A stretch of DNA of 34,423 bases from Chloroflexota bacterium (GTDB taxonomy: Bacteria; Chloroflexota; Dormibacteria; Dormibacterales; Dormibacteraceae). The stretch covers positions 1 through 34,423 of the forward strand of contig VBEO01000088.1 in NCBI GenBank assembly GCA_005881825.1, written 5' to 3'. Shown piece by piece: positions 21,925 to 28,603 of the stretch. A model generated the notes under the pieces. It made no database searches. It had not been told where the DNA came from and worked only from the letters and a program-made list of their open reading frames with translations. The position numbers and the translations under genes are program-made. Position 1 is the stretch's first letter. Each line of letters starts with the position of its first letter.

Positions 21925-23549
21925 GCGCGGACCTCGATGGCCTGGCCGGCGGCGATCGAGCGGGTGGCCGCCTCCATGACCGCCACGTTGCGCCGCGCTT
22001 CGGCCGCCGGCACCGCCAGGCGTTCGCCGAGCAGGAGGTGATCGGCCAGGTTCCGGTAGAAGCCGTGGCGCGCCCGCGGCGCCTGGCCCAACCGCGAGCG
22101 GGTGCCGTCGGGCAGGTGCAGGGTGACCTCGGCCGGCGACTCCGAGGGCGCCAGGACCTCCTCGACCAGGTCCCCGGTCCAGGCCCGGGACTTGACCGCT
22201 TCCTGCCGCCAATCGCCCACCAGCGCGCCGCGGGTTCCCAGCAGGTACCACTTGGGCTTGAGCGCGGCCGCGATGTCGCTCTGCATGAAGGAAGCCTGGG
22301 CGCCGCCTTCGAAGCCCACGTCGACGCGCACCTGGTCGGAGTTGCTGACGTCGTGCCAAACGCGCTTGTGCGCCACCGCGCTCACCGAAGTCACCGGCTG
22401 CGGGAAGAGGGTGAGCATCCAGTCGAAGTAGTGGGAGCCCCAGTCGTAGATGGTGCCGCCCGAGATCGGCTGATGGCTGTGCCAGTACGAGCAGGGATGA
22501 GAGAAGCCGCCGATGAAGGACTCCATGTAGAAGGGCTCGCCGATGGCGTCCTCCGCGATGGCCGCCCGCAGGGCCACGAAGTCAGGATCCCAGCGCCGGC
22601 TCTGGTAGACGGTGACCGCGCGCTCGGCCGCGGACGCGGCCGCCAGCACCTGGTCACACTCCTCGACCCGGAGTGCGAACGGCTTCTCGCAGATCACGTG
22701 CTTGCCGGCGGCGAGCGCCTCCAGGCAGGCGCCGGCGTGGGCGACGGGCGGCACCCCGACCACCACCAGGTCGACGCCGGGGTCGCTCAACAGTGTCTGG
22801 CTGTCGACGTGGACGTCCACGCCGAAGGCGGCGCGCGCCTGCTCCCGGCGCTCCGGCAGGCGGTCGCAGACGCCACGCAGCTCGAAGCCCGGAACATCGC
22901 TGATCGAGGTGGCGTGCTCGCGGCCGATGGCGCCATAGCCGAGCAGCCCGACGCCGAGCGTGGGCGCGGCCTCCAGTCCGGCCGCGTGCCGCAGCGCCCG
23001 GAAGACCAGGCGCGCGAAGAGGTCCGAGCTCCAGGTCGCAGGGCCGTGGCCCAGGCCCATGTGGACCAGGCGGCCGGCACCAACCGGCTGGCTGAAGGCG
23101 ACTACGCGCTCGCCATAGTGCCAGGGCGCGGTCAGCAGCACAGTGGCGTCCGGGGGCGGTGGGTCGGACAGGAAGAGCTCGTCCTGCACGCGCAGCTCGG
23201 GATCGAGGCGGTCGGTGAGCGGGTGGCCCGGCACCGGCCGCAGCAGGAGCTCGGTCTCGGGGCCGGGCTCGCCGGGCGCCCAGCCCGCGGCCGCCCAGGC
23301 GTTGAGCGTCCCATGCAGAGCGACCACGCCACCTCCCGCCCGCAGGAAATGGTCCACCTGTTCCGCCTGCTCCGGTGGCTGATCGGCGGCGATCAGCACC
23401 GCGCGCTGGCCCGCCAGGCGCCCGCCCACATCCAGGTCGAGCTCAAGGCCGACCAGCCGGCTCAACAGAGGGCCCGCCAGGCTCGCGTACCGATGTGCTC
23501 CGCGTTCATCGAAGAGCGCCAGCACGCGCAGCCGAGGTGACTCGCTCAC
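21921..23549 (-). CDS. ThuA-like domain fused to Gfo/Idh/MocA oxidoreductase
   Basis: 542 aa. Residues 1-191 resemble ThuA/trehalose-utilisation domains (class I amidotransferase-like fold): LRVLALFDE, VLIAADQPPEQAEQ, FLRAGGGVVALHGTLNAW, FSQPVGAGRLVHMGLGHGP and a final LFARLVFRALRHAAG. Residues 197-542 form a complete Gfo/Idh/MocA enzyme: GVGLLGYGAIGREHATSI (NAD(P) binding), LVVVGVPPVAHAGACLEAL, AGKHVICEKPFAL (EKP at 288-290) and SGGTIYDWGSHYFDWMLTLF. ThuA-like proteins and Gfo/Idh enzymes occur side by side in sugar keto-derivative pathways, so a fusion is sensible. Both domains look complete. It begins 4 nt after the GT4 gene. Substrate unknown; a disaccharide or glycoside oxidised at the sugar ring is the likeliest class. 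Confidence 0.85.
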   Translation of the reverse strand: MSESPRLRVLALFDERGAHRYASLAGPLLSRLVGLELDLDVGGRLAGQRAVLIAADQPPEQAEQVDHFLRAGGGVVALHGTLNAWAAAGWAPGEPGPETELLLRPVPGHPLTDRLDPELRVQDELFLSDPPPPDATVLLTAPWHYGERVVAFSQPVGAGRLVHMGLGHGPATWSSDLFARLVFRALRHAAGLEAAPTLGVGLLGYGAIGREHATSISDVPGFELRGVCDRLPERREQARAAFGVDVHVDSQTLLSDPGVDLVVVGVPPVAHAGACLEALAAGKHVICEKPFALRVEECDQVLAAASAAERAVTVYQSRRWDPDFVALRAAIAEDAIGEPFYMESFIGGFSHPCSYWHSHQPISGGTIYDWGSHYFDWMLTLFPQPVTSVSAVAHKRVWHDVSNSDQVRVDVGFEGGAQASFMQSDIAAALKPKWYLLGTRGALVGDWRQEAVKSRAWTGDLVEEVLAPSESPAEVTLHLPDGTRSRLGQAPRARHGFYRNLADHLLLGERLAVPAAEARRNVAVMEAATRSIAAGQAIEVRA

Positions 23550-23553
23550 CTGG

Positions 23554-24630
23554 TCAAGTTAGCGCGCGCAGGATCTCGAGCGTCTGCCGGGCTGCGCGCG
23601 CCCAGGAGAATTCGGCCGCTCGCCTGCGGCCGGCGGCGGCCAGCCGAGCGCGTAGTTTCGGGTCATCCAGCAGCTGCTGGAGGCCGCGCGCAATCGCGGT
23701 CTCATCTTCGGCATCGACGGCCCGCGCCCCGTCACCGGCCAGCTCCGGCAGAGCGCCGCGGGACCCGATCAGGGCTGGCAGGCCCTCCCGCATGGCCTCC
23801 AGCAAAGGAAGCCCGAAACCCTCGTACAGGCTGGGGAAGGCCAGCGCCACGGCATTTCTGTAGAGGCCCAACAGCTCCGCATCCGAGACGTGGCCGAGCA
23901 GGCGCACGCCCGGCGTGTTGCGGAGCAGATCCATCGCCTCGCCGTACGCCCAGCCTTCGCGACCCACCACCACCAGCGGCGGCGGCTGTTCGAGGCGGCG
24001 ATAGGCGCGCAGCAGGCGCGGATAGTTCTTGCGCGGCTCCACGGTGCCGACCGCGAGCAGGAAGCCGGGCTCCAGGCCCGCGGGCAGCGGCGCCGCCTGA
24101 GCTCCCAGCAGGGCTGGGGCTTCAGGCACTACATGGACCCGCTCAGCGGCGATCGCCGGGTAGGCGGCAAGGAGGTCGGCGCGGGTGGCCGCGGAGGGGA
24201 CCAGCACCGCCGCCGCCCGCGGCAGCGAGCGCGGAAACAGCAGTCCCTGGTACAGCCGCTGCTGCCAGGGCACCTCGGCGGGGCGGACCTTGAACGCCAG
24301 GTCGTGCACGAAAACCACCGCCGGCGGGGCGTCGGGCCGCCTCCGGGGCGGGCTAGGCCAGTAGGGATAGAAGATGGCGTCCAGTCCGGCCGCCGCTTCC
24401 ACGGACGGCAGCCAGGTGAGCTTGTTGGCGACCTCGTGGCGGTGTGGTGAGAGCAGGAAGCGCGCCGGCGCGTCCGCCAGCGCCGGCACCCGCTCGCGGC
24501 TGCAGAAGAACGTCCACTCGGCGTCGGGCGCGGACTCCAGGAGGGCGCGCGTGAGGTCGACGGCGACGGTCACCATGCCGACCCGCGGGCGCCAGCAGGC
24601 GGTGAGATCGACCCCTAGCTTTACCGCCAA
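23554..24630 (-). CDS. Glycosyltransferase family 4 (GT-B fold)
   Basis: 358 aa with a TTG start. The N-terminal domain starts KLGVDLTACWRPRVGMVTVA and has VVFVHDLAFKVRP; the C-terminal nucleotide-sugar domain has FLLAVGTVEPRKNYPRLLRA, VRLLGHVSDAELLGLYRNAV and FPSLYEGFGLPLLEAM with the E-x7-E type motif. GT4 enzymes transfer a sugar from UDP-, GDP- or ADP-sugar to glycans or lipids, typically at the cytoplasmic membrane. Donor and acceptor are unknown. It leads an operon with two sugar oxidoreductases. Its start lies just after a terminator hairpin preceded by a good promoter, so expression may depend on read-through. Confidence 0.9.
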   Translation of the reverse strand: MAVKLGVDLTACWRPRVGMVTVAVDLTRALLESAPDAEWTFFCSRERVPALADAPARFLLSPHRHEVANKLTWLPSVEAAAGLDAIFYPYWPSPPRRRPDAPPAVVFVHDLAFKVRPAEVPWQQRLYQGLLFPRSLPRAAAVLVPSAATRADLLAAYPAIAAERVHVVPEAPALLGAQAAPLPAGLEPGFLLAVGTVEPRKNYPRLLRAYRRLEQPPPLVVVGREGWAYGEAMDLLRNTPGVRLLGHVSDAELLGLYRNAVALAFPSLYEGFGLPLLEAMREGLPALIGSRGALPELAGDGARAVDAEDETAIARGLQQLLDDPKLRARLAAAGRRRAAEFSWARAARQTLEILRALT

Positions 24631-24634
24631 GGGG

Positions 24635-24671
24635 CTAAAAATAGAAGGTCCCCCACCGAAGGCGAGGGACC
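24635..24671 (-). terminator. Intrinsic terminator between merR-type gene and GT4
   Basis: An 11-bp stem including two G-U pairs (24671-24661 with 24657-24647, 3-nt loop) is followed on the minus strand by TTCTATTTTTAG. It lies directly in front of the GT4 start codon at 24630. Confidence 0.8.
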
Positions 24672-24721
24672 CTCAAGAAAGGAGGGAGGGCAAGCTCAAG
24701 CTTCGCCGGAGCGAAGCACTG
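24641..24721 (-). ncRNA. Candidate small RNA or attenuated leader before GT4
   Basis: From a predicted start near 24721 the minus-strand RNA would hold a hairpin (GCTTCGC, 4-nt loop, GCGAAGC; 24717-24700), then a pyrimidine-rich single-stranded piece including CCTCCTTTCT (24685-24676), and finally a terminator. The length is about 80 nt. The CCTCCTTTCT piece matches the 16S rRNA 3' tail as I recall it for many Gram-positive lineages, so the RNA could pair with Shine-Dalgarno sequences. I see no ORF in it. It may equally be the attenuated leader of the GT4 operon. Confidence 0.4.
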
Positions 24722-24727
24722 ACCGCC

Positions 24728-24758
24728 ATTCTACCTCCGACCTCCGAAGGCCAGTCAA
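24728..24758 (-). promoter_or_regulatory. Promoter of the candidate RNA / GT4 operon
   Basis: TTGACT (24758-24753) and TAGAAT (24733-24728) each match 5 of 6 consensus bases, with a 19-bp spacer, and lie in an AT-richer spacer downstream of the merR-type gene. Transcription would begin near 24721 and meet the terminator about 50 nt later. Confidence 0.5.
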
Positions 24759-24796
24759 GGTTCGTTGAACTTTTGTTAGCGCGCCCGCGGGCGCTT

Positions 24797-25138
24797 TCAG
24801 ATGATCTCCGAGTAGCGGTCGAAGACCTCGCGCAGGTCGGGCGGCGGCTCCAAGCCGCGCTTTTTCATGGCCTCGAAAAGCGACAGGATGTGGCGCACGC
24901 CGGCCAGGTTGACGCCCTTCTCGCGCGTCAGGTGCTGGATCACCTGCAGCTTGCGGATGTCGCGCTGGGAGTAGCGCCGCCGGTTGGTCGTGGTGCGGAA
25001 CGGCTCGATCAACCCCACGTCTTCGTAGAGCATCAGCGTGCGGGGGTGGGTTTCCAGGATCTCCGACGCCACGCTGATGGTGTAGAGGGGCTTGTCGAGA
25101 TCGAAACCGGGCTGCAGGGAGCCTCGGGCGCGCGCCAC
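24797..25138 (-). CDS. MerR family regulator, HspR-like
   Basis: 113 aa with a GTG start 2 nt after the response regulator stop. It is a single MerR helix-turn-helix domain: PLYTISVASEILETHPRTLM, LYEDVGLIEPFRTTTNRRRY, SQRDIRKLQVIQHLTREKGV, NLAGVRHILSLFEAM. The NRRRYS and REKGVNLAGV parts are those of HspR, the repressor of dnaK-type heat-shock operons, which lacks a metal-binding C-terminus. No dnaK, grpE or clpB gene and no obvious HAIR element are near, so the target is unknown. Its pairing with a receiver-only response regulator suggests the two act together. A perfect 14-bp palindrome (24781-24794) directly follows the stop. Confidence 0.82.
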   Translation of the reverse strand: MARARGSLQPGFDLDKPLYTISVASEILETHPRTLMLYEDVGLIEPFRTTTNRRRYSQRDIRKLQVIQHLTREKGVNLAGVRHILSLFEAMKKRGLEPPPDLREVFDRYSEII

Positions 25139-25140
25139 GG

Positions 25141-25521
25141 CTATTCCTTCAACCAGCCCTCGACGCCCCGCGAGAGGTTCGCGGGGGTCGTCTGGCTCTT
25201 GATCAGATATTCGAGCGCGCCCAGCTTGAGGCCGCGCTCGACCAGTTCGCGCTCGCCGTAGTTGGAGAGGATCACGACCGGAATGTGGCGGGTGTCATCG
25301 GAGGAACGGAGACCCTCCAGGACGGCGAAGCCGTCCATCTTGGGGAGCCGGATGTCCAGGAAGATGATGTCCGGTTTCAGCTCCTGGGCCAGCTTCAGGC
25401 CCTCCTCGCCGTCCTTGGCCATGTTGACCTGGTAACCGTCCAGCTCGAGCTTGAGCTTGTACATCTGGGCCACGGTTGGGTCGTCCTCGATGAAAAGGAC
25501 GTTGACCTCATCGGTGCTCAC
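25141..25521 (-). CDS. Single-domain response regulator (CheY-like receiver)
   Basis: 126 aa, only a receiver domain. Acidic pocket E12-D13-D14, phospho-acceptor Asp56 in IIFLDIRLPKMDG, switch Ser86 in VVILSNYG and Lys108 in EYLIKSQ are all present. The start is taken as the GTG at 25521 because GGAGGGG lies 6-7 nt before it and the receiver begins right after; an upstream TTG at 25560 would add 13 unlikely residues. No histidine kinase is in the window. It lacks a DNA-binding domain, but the HspR-like gene starts 2 nt after its stop and could be the output partner. A short AT-rich stretch (about 25560-25600) upstream probably holds the promoter. Confidence 0.9.
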   Translation of the reverse strand: MSTDEVNVLFIEDDPTVAQMYKLKLELDGYQVNMAKDGEEGLKLAQELKPDIIFLDIRLPKMDGFAVLEGLRSSDDTRHIPVVILSNYGERELVERGLKLGALEYLIKSQTTPANLSRGVEGWLKE

Positions 25522-25614
25522 TACCTCACCCCTCCGCTGAAGGAGAACATCTGATGGCAATCCTATCAGGAAAATTGAAAATTCCCATCATTTGTTAGGG
25601 GTTCTTTGCTGTAG

Positions 25615-25631
25615 CTAGCCGGGCGGGCTAG
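25615..25631 (-). terminator. Hairpin on the rsfS stop codon
   Basis: CTAGCC and GGCTAG (25615-25620, 25626-25631) form a 6-bp stem over the rsfS stop, at the end of the mre-rsfS operon. No T-run follows, so a terminator role is uncertain. Confidence 0.3.
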
Positions 25632-25990
25632 ATCGCTTTCGGGCGGCGTCCCTTGGCGGCGGCTGCCCAGAGACTTTCGAGGTCGTAGTACGACCGCTCC
25701 CCGGGCAGGAAGACGTGCGCCAAGACGGAGTCGAAGTCGAGCAGCACCCAGCTGGCGTCCTGGTAACCATCCACGCGCAGGGGCCGGATGCCCTGCGCCC
25801 GCAGGCGCTCCAGCATGGCGTCGGCGATAGCGCGCACCTGCCGGTCGGTGTCCCCCTCGCAGATCACGAAGTATTCGGCGATGGTGGTCTTGCCGCGCAG
25901 GTCGACGAGCACGGGCTCCCACGCCTTCTTGTCCTCGGCGACGGCCAGCAGCTCGTCGGCCACTCGCCGGGGCGAGAGCTCCTCAGTCAA
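25628..25990 (-). CDS. rsfS: Ribosome silencing factor RsfS (YbeB/Iojap family)
   Basis: 120 aa from a TTG 8 nt after the nadD stop, which gives the normal family length; longer frames run back into nadD. Signature pieces: AVAEDKKAWEPVLVDLRGKT, TIAEYFVICEGDTDRQVRAI, DGYQDASWVLLDFDSVLAHVF, and FLPGERSYYDLESLWAAA. RsfS binds ribosomal protein L14 and keeps ribosomal subunits apart when nutrients are short. It closes the operon after nadD, a gene order seen in many bacteria. Confidence 0.93.
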   Translation of the reverse strand: MTEELSPRRVADELLAVAEDKKAWEPVLVDLRGKTTIAEYFVICEGDTDRQVRAIADAMLERLRAQGIRPLRVDGYQDASWVLLDFDSVLAHVFLPGERSYYDLESLWAAAAKGRRPKAI

Positions 25991-25998
25991 CGCCCGGA

Positions 25999-26610
25999 TT
26001 ATTCCCGATGCCGCCCGCTGTACAAACCGCGTTCGGCGAGATACCGGGCGACCTCGGGACGCACCAACCCGTCCAGGCGGCCGTGTTCGGCGAGGACCCG
26101 GCGCACCTGGGTGGCCTTGATATCCGGCGTGCTGGCGGGACACAGGATCACCCGCGCCGGATCCAGTCCGGCCGCGCGCAGATCGTCCGCGCTGGGCGAA
26201 GGCAGGCCGGGCCGGTTGACCACGATCAGGCGGGCCAGCTCGAGGACTCGCTCAGGCTGGTGCCAACTGCGAATCTCCCTGGCCGCGTCCCAGCCCAGCA
26301 CCAGGAAGAGTTCGGCGGCCGGGTGCCGGGCCAGCAGCTCGGCCAGGGTGTCGACCGTGTAGGAGGGGCCGGCCCGTCGCAGCTCCAGGTCGGAGACCTC
26401 CAGCCGGGTCAGGCCGGCTGCCGCCAGCCGGGCCATCTGGTATCGGTCCTCGGCCGACGCTTCGGCCGGCCGGCGATGTGGTGGGCGGGCCGAGGGGACC
26501 AGCAGCACGCGGTCCAGTCGGCCGCAGTCGAGGGCGGCCTGCGCAACCGCGATGTGGCCGAGGTGGATGGGATCGAAGGTTCCTCCTACCAGCCCGATGC
26601 GCTCGCTCAT
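25999..26610 (-). CDS. nadD: Nicotinate-nucleotide adenylyltransferase
   Basis: 203 aa. It joins nicotinate mononucleotide and ATP to give nicotinate adenine dinucleotide, an essential step of NAD synthesis. GGTFDPIHLGH at 9-19 carries the nucleotidyltransferase HxGH motif; LLVPSARPPHR, SYTVDTLAEL, LFLVLGWDAAREIRSWH, VVNRPG and the ATP-binding TPDIKATQVR near residue 165 follow the family. The ATG overlaps the obgE stop by 4 nt (ATGA), so translation is coupled. One of the few ATG starts in this operon. Confidence 0.95.
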   Translation of the reverse strand: MSERIGLVGGTFDPIHLGHIAVAQAALDCGRLDRVLLVPSARPPHRRPAEASAEDRYQMARLAAAGLTRLEVSDLELRRAGPSYTVDTLAELLARHPAAELFLVLGWDAAREIRSWHQPERVLELARLIVVNRPGLPSPSADDLRAAGLDPARVILCPASTPDIKATQVRRVLAEHGRLDGLVRPEVARYLAERGLYSGRHRE

Positions 26611-27893
26611 CCGGGTTGGTACTCGAACTCGAGCTCGCCGATTCGAACCGTGTCCCCCGGCTCCACGCCCGCCGCCTCCAGTGCGGCCGTGATGCCCAGG
26701 CGGTGGAGCTGGACCTGGAACCAGTCGAAGGAGTGGCGGGACTCCAGGTCGGTGCGGGCGATTAGGTTGAGCGCGCGCTCCCCCACCACCTCGTAGCCCC
26801 AAGGCCGTTTGCGCACACCTGGAGCGGACGCCGCGCGCCGCGGCTTCAGCTTCTGCACCGCGGGTCCCGCTGCCCGCTGCGGCCGCGGTGCCTCGGCCAC
26901 CGCGTGGTGGATGGCCGCAACCAACTCTGGCACCCCGGCGCCGGTCTTGGCCGAAACGAAGTGCAGGCCCGCCCGGCGGGTGCGCCGGCGCAGGGCCGCC
27001 GCGGGCTCCAGGTCGATCTTGTTGACCACCGTCAGCGCCGGCCGCGCCGCCAGCTCGGATGAGTAGGCGCTGACCTCCGCGCGCACCTTGGCCAGCTCTC
27101 CGAAGGGATCCGGGGCACTGCCATCGACCACGTAGACGAGCACCCGCGTGCGCTCGACGTGGCGCAGGAAGCGCAGGCCCAAGCCGGCCCCGTGAGAGGC
27201 GCCTTCGAGCAGCCCCGGGATGTCGGCGACGACGACGCGATCCCCGGCCGTGGTGGTGGCCACACCCAGCTCGGGGTCCAGTGTCGTGAACGGATAGTCG
27301 GCGATCTTCGGCCGGGCGGCCGAGATCGCGGCCAGCAGCGACGACTTGCCGGCGTTGGGTGGGCCGACCAGGCCGGCGTCGGCGATCAACTTCAGCTCCA
27401 GGCGCAGCGTGCGCGCCTCTCCGGGCCGGCCGGGCTCGGCAAAGTCGGGGGCCTGTTTGATCGAGCTCTTGAAATGCAGGTTGCCGCGACCGCCGGCGCC
27501 GCCCCGGGCCAGCACAGCCTCAGCGCCCGGCCGGTCGAGATCGGCCACCTGCTCGCCGCTCGCGTCGTCGACGATCTGGGTGCCCACCGGCACGCTGAGC
27601 CGGATGTCGGCTCCCGCCGCGCCCTCCTTGCGGGCTTTGGCGCCCGGCTTCCCATGTCCCGCCTGCCAGCTGCTCCGGCTCAGGAAGGCCTGCAGCGAAG
27701 ACTCCTGTGGAGAGGCCACCGCCACCACCGAGCCCCCGCGCCCGCCGTCGCCGCCGTCGGGGCCGCCATGGGGGATGAAGGGCTCGCGGCGGAAGGAGGC
27801 CGAGCCGCGTCCGCCGTCGCCCCCGCGCACCCGGATGCGCACCGAGTCGACGAAGGTGCTGCTAGTTGCTCTCGATCGAGACGCGCCGGCCAT
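26607..27893 (-). CDS. obgE: GTPase Obg
   Basis: 428 aa. N-terminal Gly-rich Obg domain ([36 protein letters not shown]), then a G domain with P-loop GPPNAGKSS (177-185), DIPG (224-227), NKID (291-294) and SAK (314-316), and a C-terminal OCT domain with [20 protein letters not shown]. Obg is an essential GTPase for 50S assembly and stress control. The family usually starts just before FVD, but no start codon is available there; the ATG at 27893 adds about 12 residues and overlaps the end of rpmA by 32 bp. It sits between rpmA and nadD as in many bacteria. Confidence 0.95.
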   Translation of the reverse strand: MAGASRSRATSSTFVDSVRIRVRGGDGGRGSASFRREPFIPHGGPDGGDGGRGGSVVAVASPQESSLQAFLSRSSWQAGHGKPGAKARKEGAAGADIRLSVPVGTQIVDDASGEQVADLDRPGAEAVLARGGAGGRGNLHFKSSIKQAPDFAEPGRPGEARTLRLELKLIADAGLVGPPNAGKSSLLAAISAARPKIADYPFTTLDPELGVATTTAGDRVVVADIPGLLEGASHGAGLGLRFLRHVERTRVLVYVVDGSAPDPFGELAKVRAEVSAYSSELAARPALTVVNKIDLEPAAALRRRTRRAGLHFVSAKTGAGVPELVAAIHHAVAEAPRPQRAAGPAVQKLKPRRAASAPGVRKRPWGYEVVGERALNLIARTDLESRHSFDWFQVQLHRLGITAALEAAGVEPGDTVRIGELEFEYQPG

Positions 27894-28116
27894 CCTTGCC
27901 AACGCGTTCGTACACGACCTGGCCCGGCCGCAGCGCGAAAAGCGTGTGGTCGCGGCCCTCGCCGACGCCCGTGCCGGCGCTGATGTTGGTGCCGCGCTGG
28001 CGGACGATGATGGCGCCCGCCTCCACGGCCTGGCCGGCGTAGATCTTCACGCCCAAGCGCTGAGCGTTGGAGTCGCGTCCGTTGCGGGAGGAGCCGCCGC
28101 CCTTCTTATGCGCCAA
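27862..28116 (-). CDS. rpmA: 50S ribosomal protein L27
   Basis: 84 aa with a TTG start. The sequence [20 protein letters not shown] is the classic L27 N-terminus, followed by [40 protein letters not shown] and [10 protein letters not shown]27 reaches toward the peptidyl transferase centre. There is no Firmicutes-type cleaved N-terminal extension. It overlaps the end of rplU by 11 bp and the beginning of obgE by 32 bp. Confidence 0.96.
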   Translation of the reverse strand: MAHKKGGGSSRNGRDSNAQRLGVKIYAGQAVEAGAIIVRQRGTNISAGTGVGEGRDHTLFALRPGQVVYERVGKDGRRVSIESN

Positions 28117-28588
28117 CGGGCTCGGCTTCCTTGCTCTCGGCCTTCTCTGCTTTCTCGGGCTTCTTGGCGGCCGCCCTGCGCCGCGGCGCGGCCTTCTTCT
28201 TCTTCGGCTTTTCCTCGGCCTCCGGCTCCTCGGCCTTCGCCTGCTTGCGCTCGGGCTTGCCGCCGACCTGGAGGATCTCGATGGCGGTCAACCCGGCGCG
28301 GGCTCCACGATGCACCCGCACCCGCTTCTTGGATTTGTAGCGAAGGACGTCGATCTTGGGACCTTTGGCGGGCCCGATCACGCGGGCCAGCACGGTGACG
28401 CCCTCGACCGCCGGTTGGCCGATCTGCACCTCGTCGCCGTCGGCCAGCATGAGCACCCGATCCAGCGTCAGCTCGGCGCCAGGGTCGCCGCTGAGGCGAT
28501 CGACCAGGATGCGATCGCCGGGGGCGACGCGGTACTGCTTGCCGCCGCTGACCACGATGGCCGACAGCGGTCCTTCTGGCTGGGGCAC
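28106..28588 (-). CDS. rplU: 50S ribosomal protein L21 with charged C-terminal extension
   Basis: 160 aa from a GTG. The first 108 residues are L21: [60 protein letters not shown] and TAIEILQVG. Residues 111-160 are an added low-complexity tail made mostly of Lys, Ala, Glu and Arg ([27 protein letters not shown] in parts), probably disordered. A perfect TATAAT lies 9 nt before the GTG, so the gene has its own leaderless promoter as well as any read-through from rodA. Confidence 0.94.
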   Translation of the reverse strand: MPQPEGPLSAIVVSGGKQYRVAPGDRILVDRLSGDPGAELTLDRVLMLADGDEVQIGQPAVEGVTVLARVIGPAKGPKIDVLRYKSKKRVRVHRGARAGLTAIEILQVGGKPERKQAKAEEPEAEEKPKKKKAAPRRRAAAKKPEKAEKAESKEAEPVGA

Positions 28589-28597
28589 GAAGCAGGA

Positions 28598-28603
28598 ATT
28601 ATA
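28598..28603 (-). promoter_or_regulatory. TATAAT box of rplU overlapping the rodA stop
   Basis: TATAAT read on the minus strand contains the TAA stop of rodA and ends 9 nt before the rplU GTG. It is the best -10 match in the window. No clear -35 is seen within rodA. It would make a separate rplU-rpmA-obgE transcript. Confidence 0.6.

Noticed and set aside
21925-22359. N-terminal extension of the Gfo/Idh oxidoreductase back to 22359
   Set aside because: The extension is an Arg/Gly/Pro-rich off-frame reading of the upstream ThuA-Gfo gene; the real protein begins near the Rossmann motif.
24676-24691. Perfect plus-strand Shine-Dalgarno sequence (AGAAAGGAGG)
   Set aside because: No start codon follows within a usable distance on the plus strand, and the promoter and terminator around it are on the minus strand.
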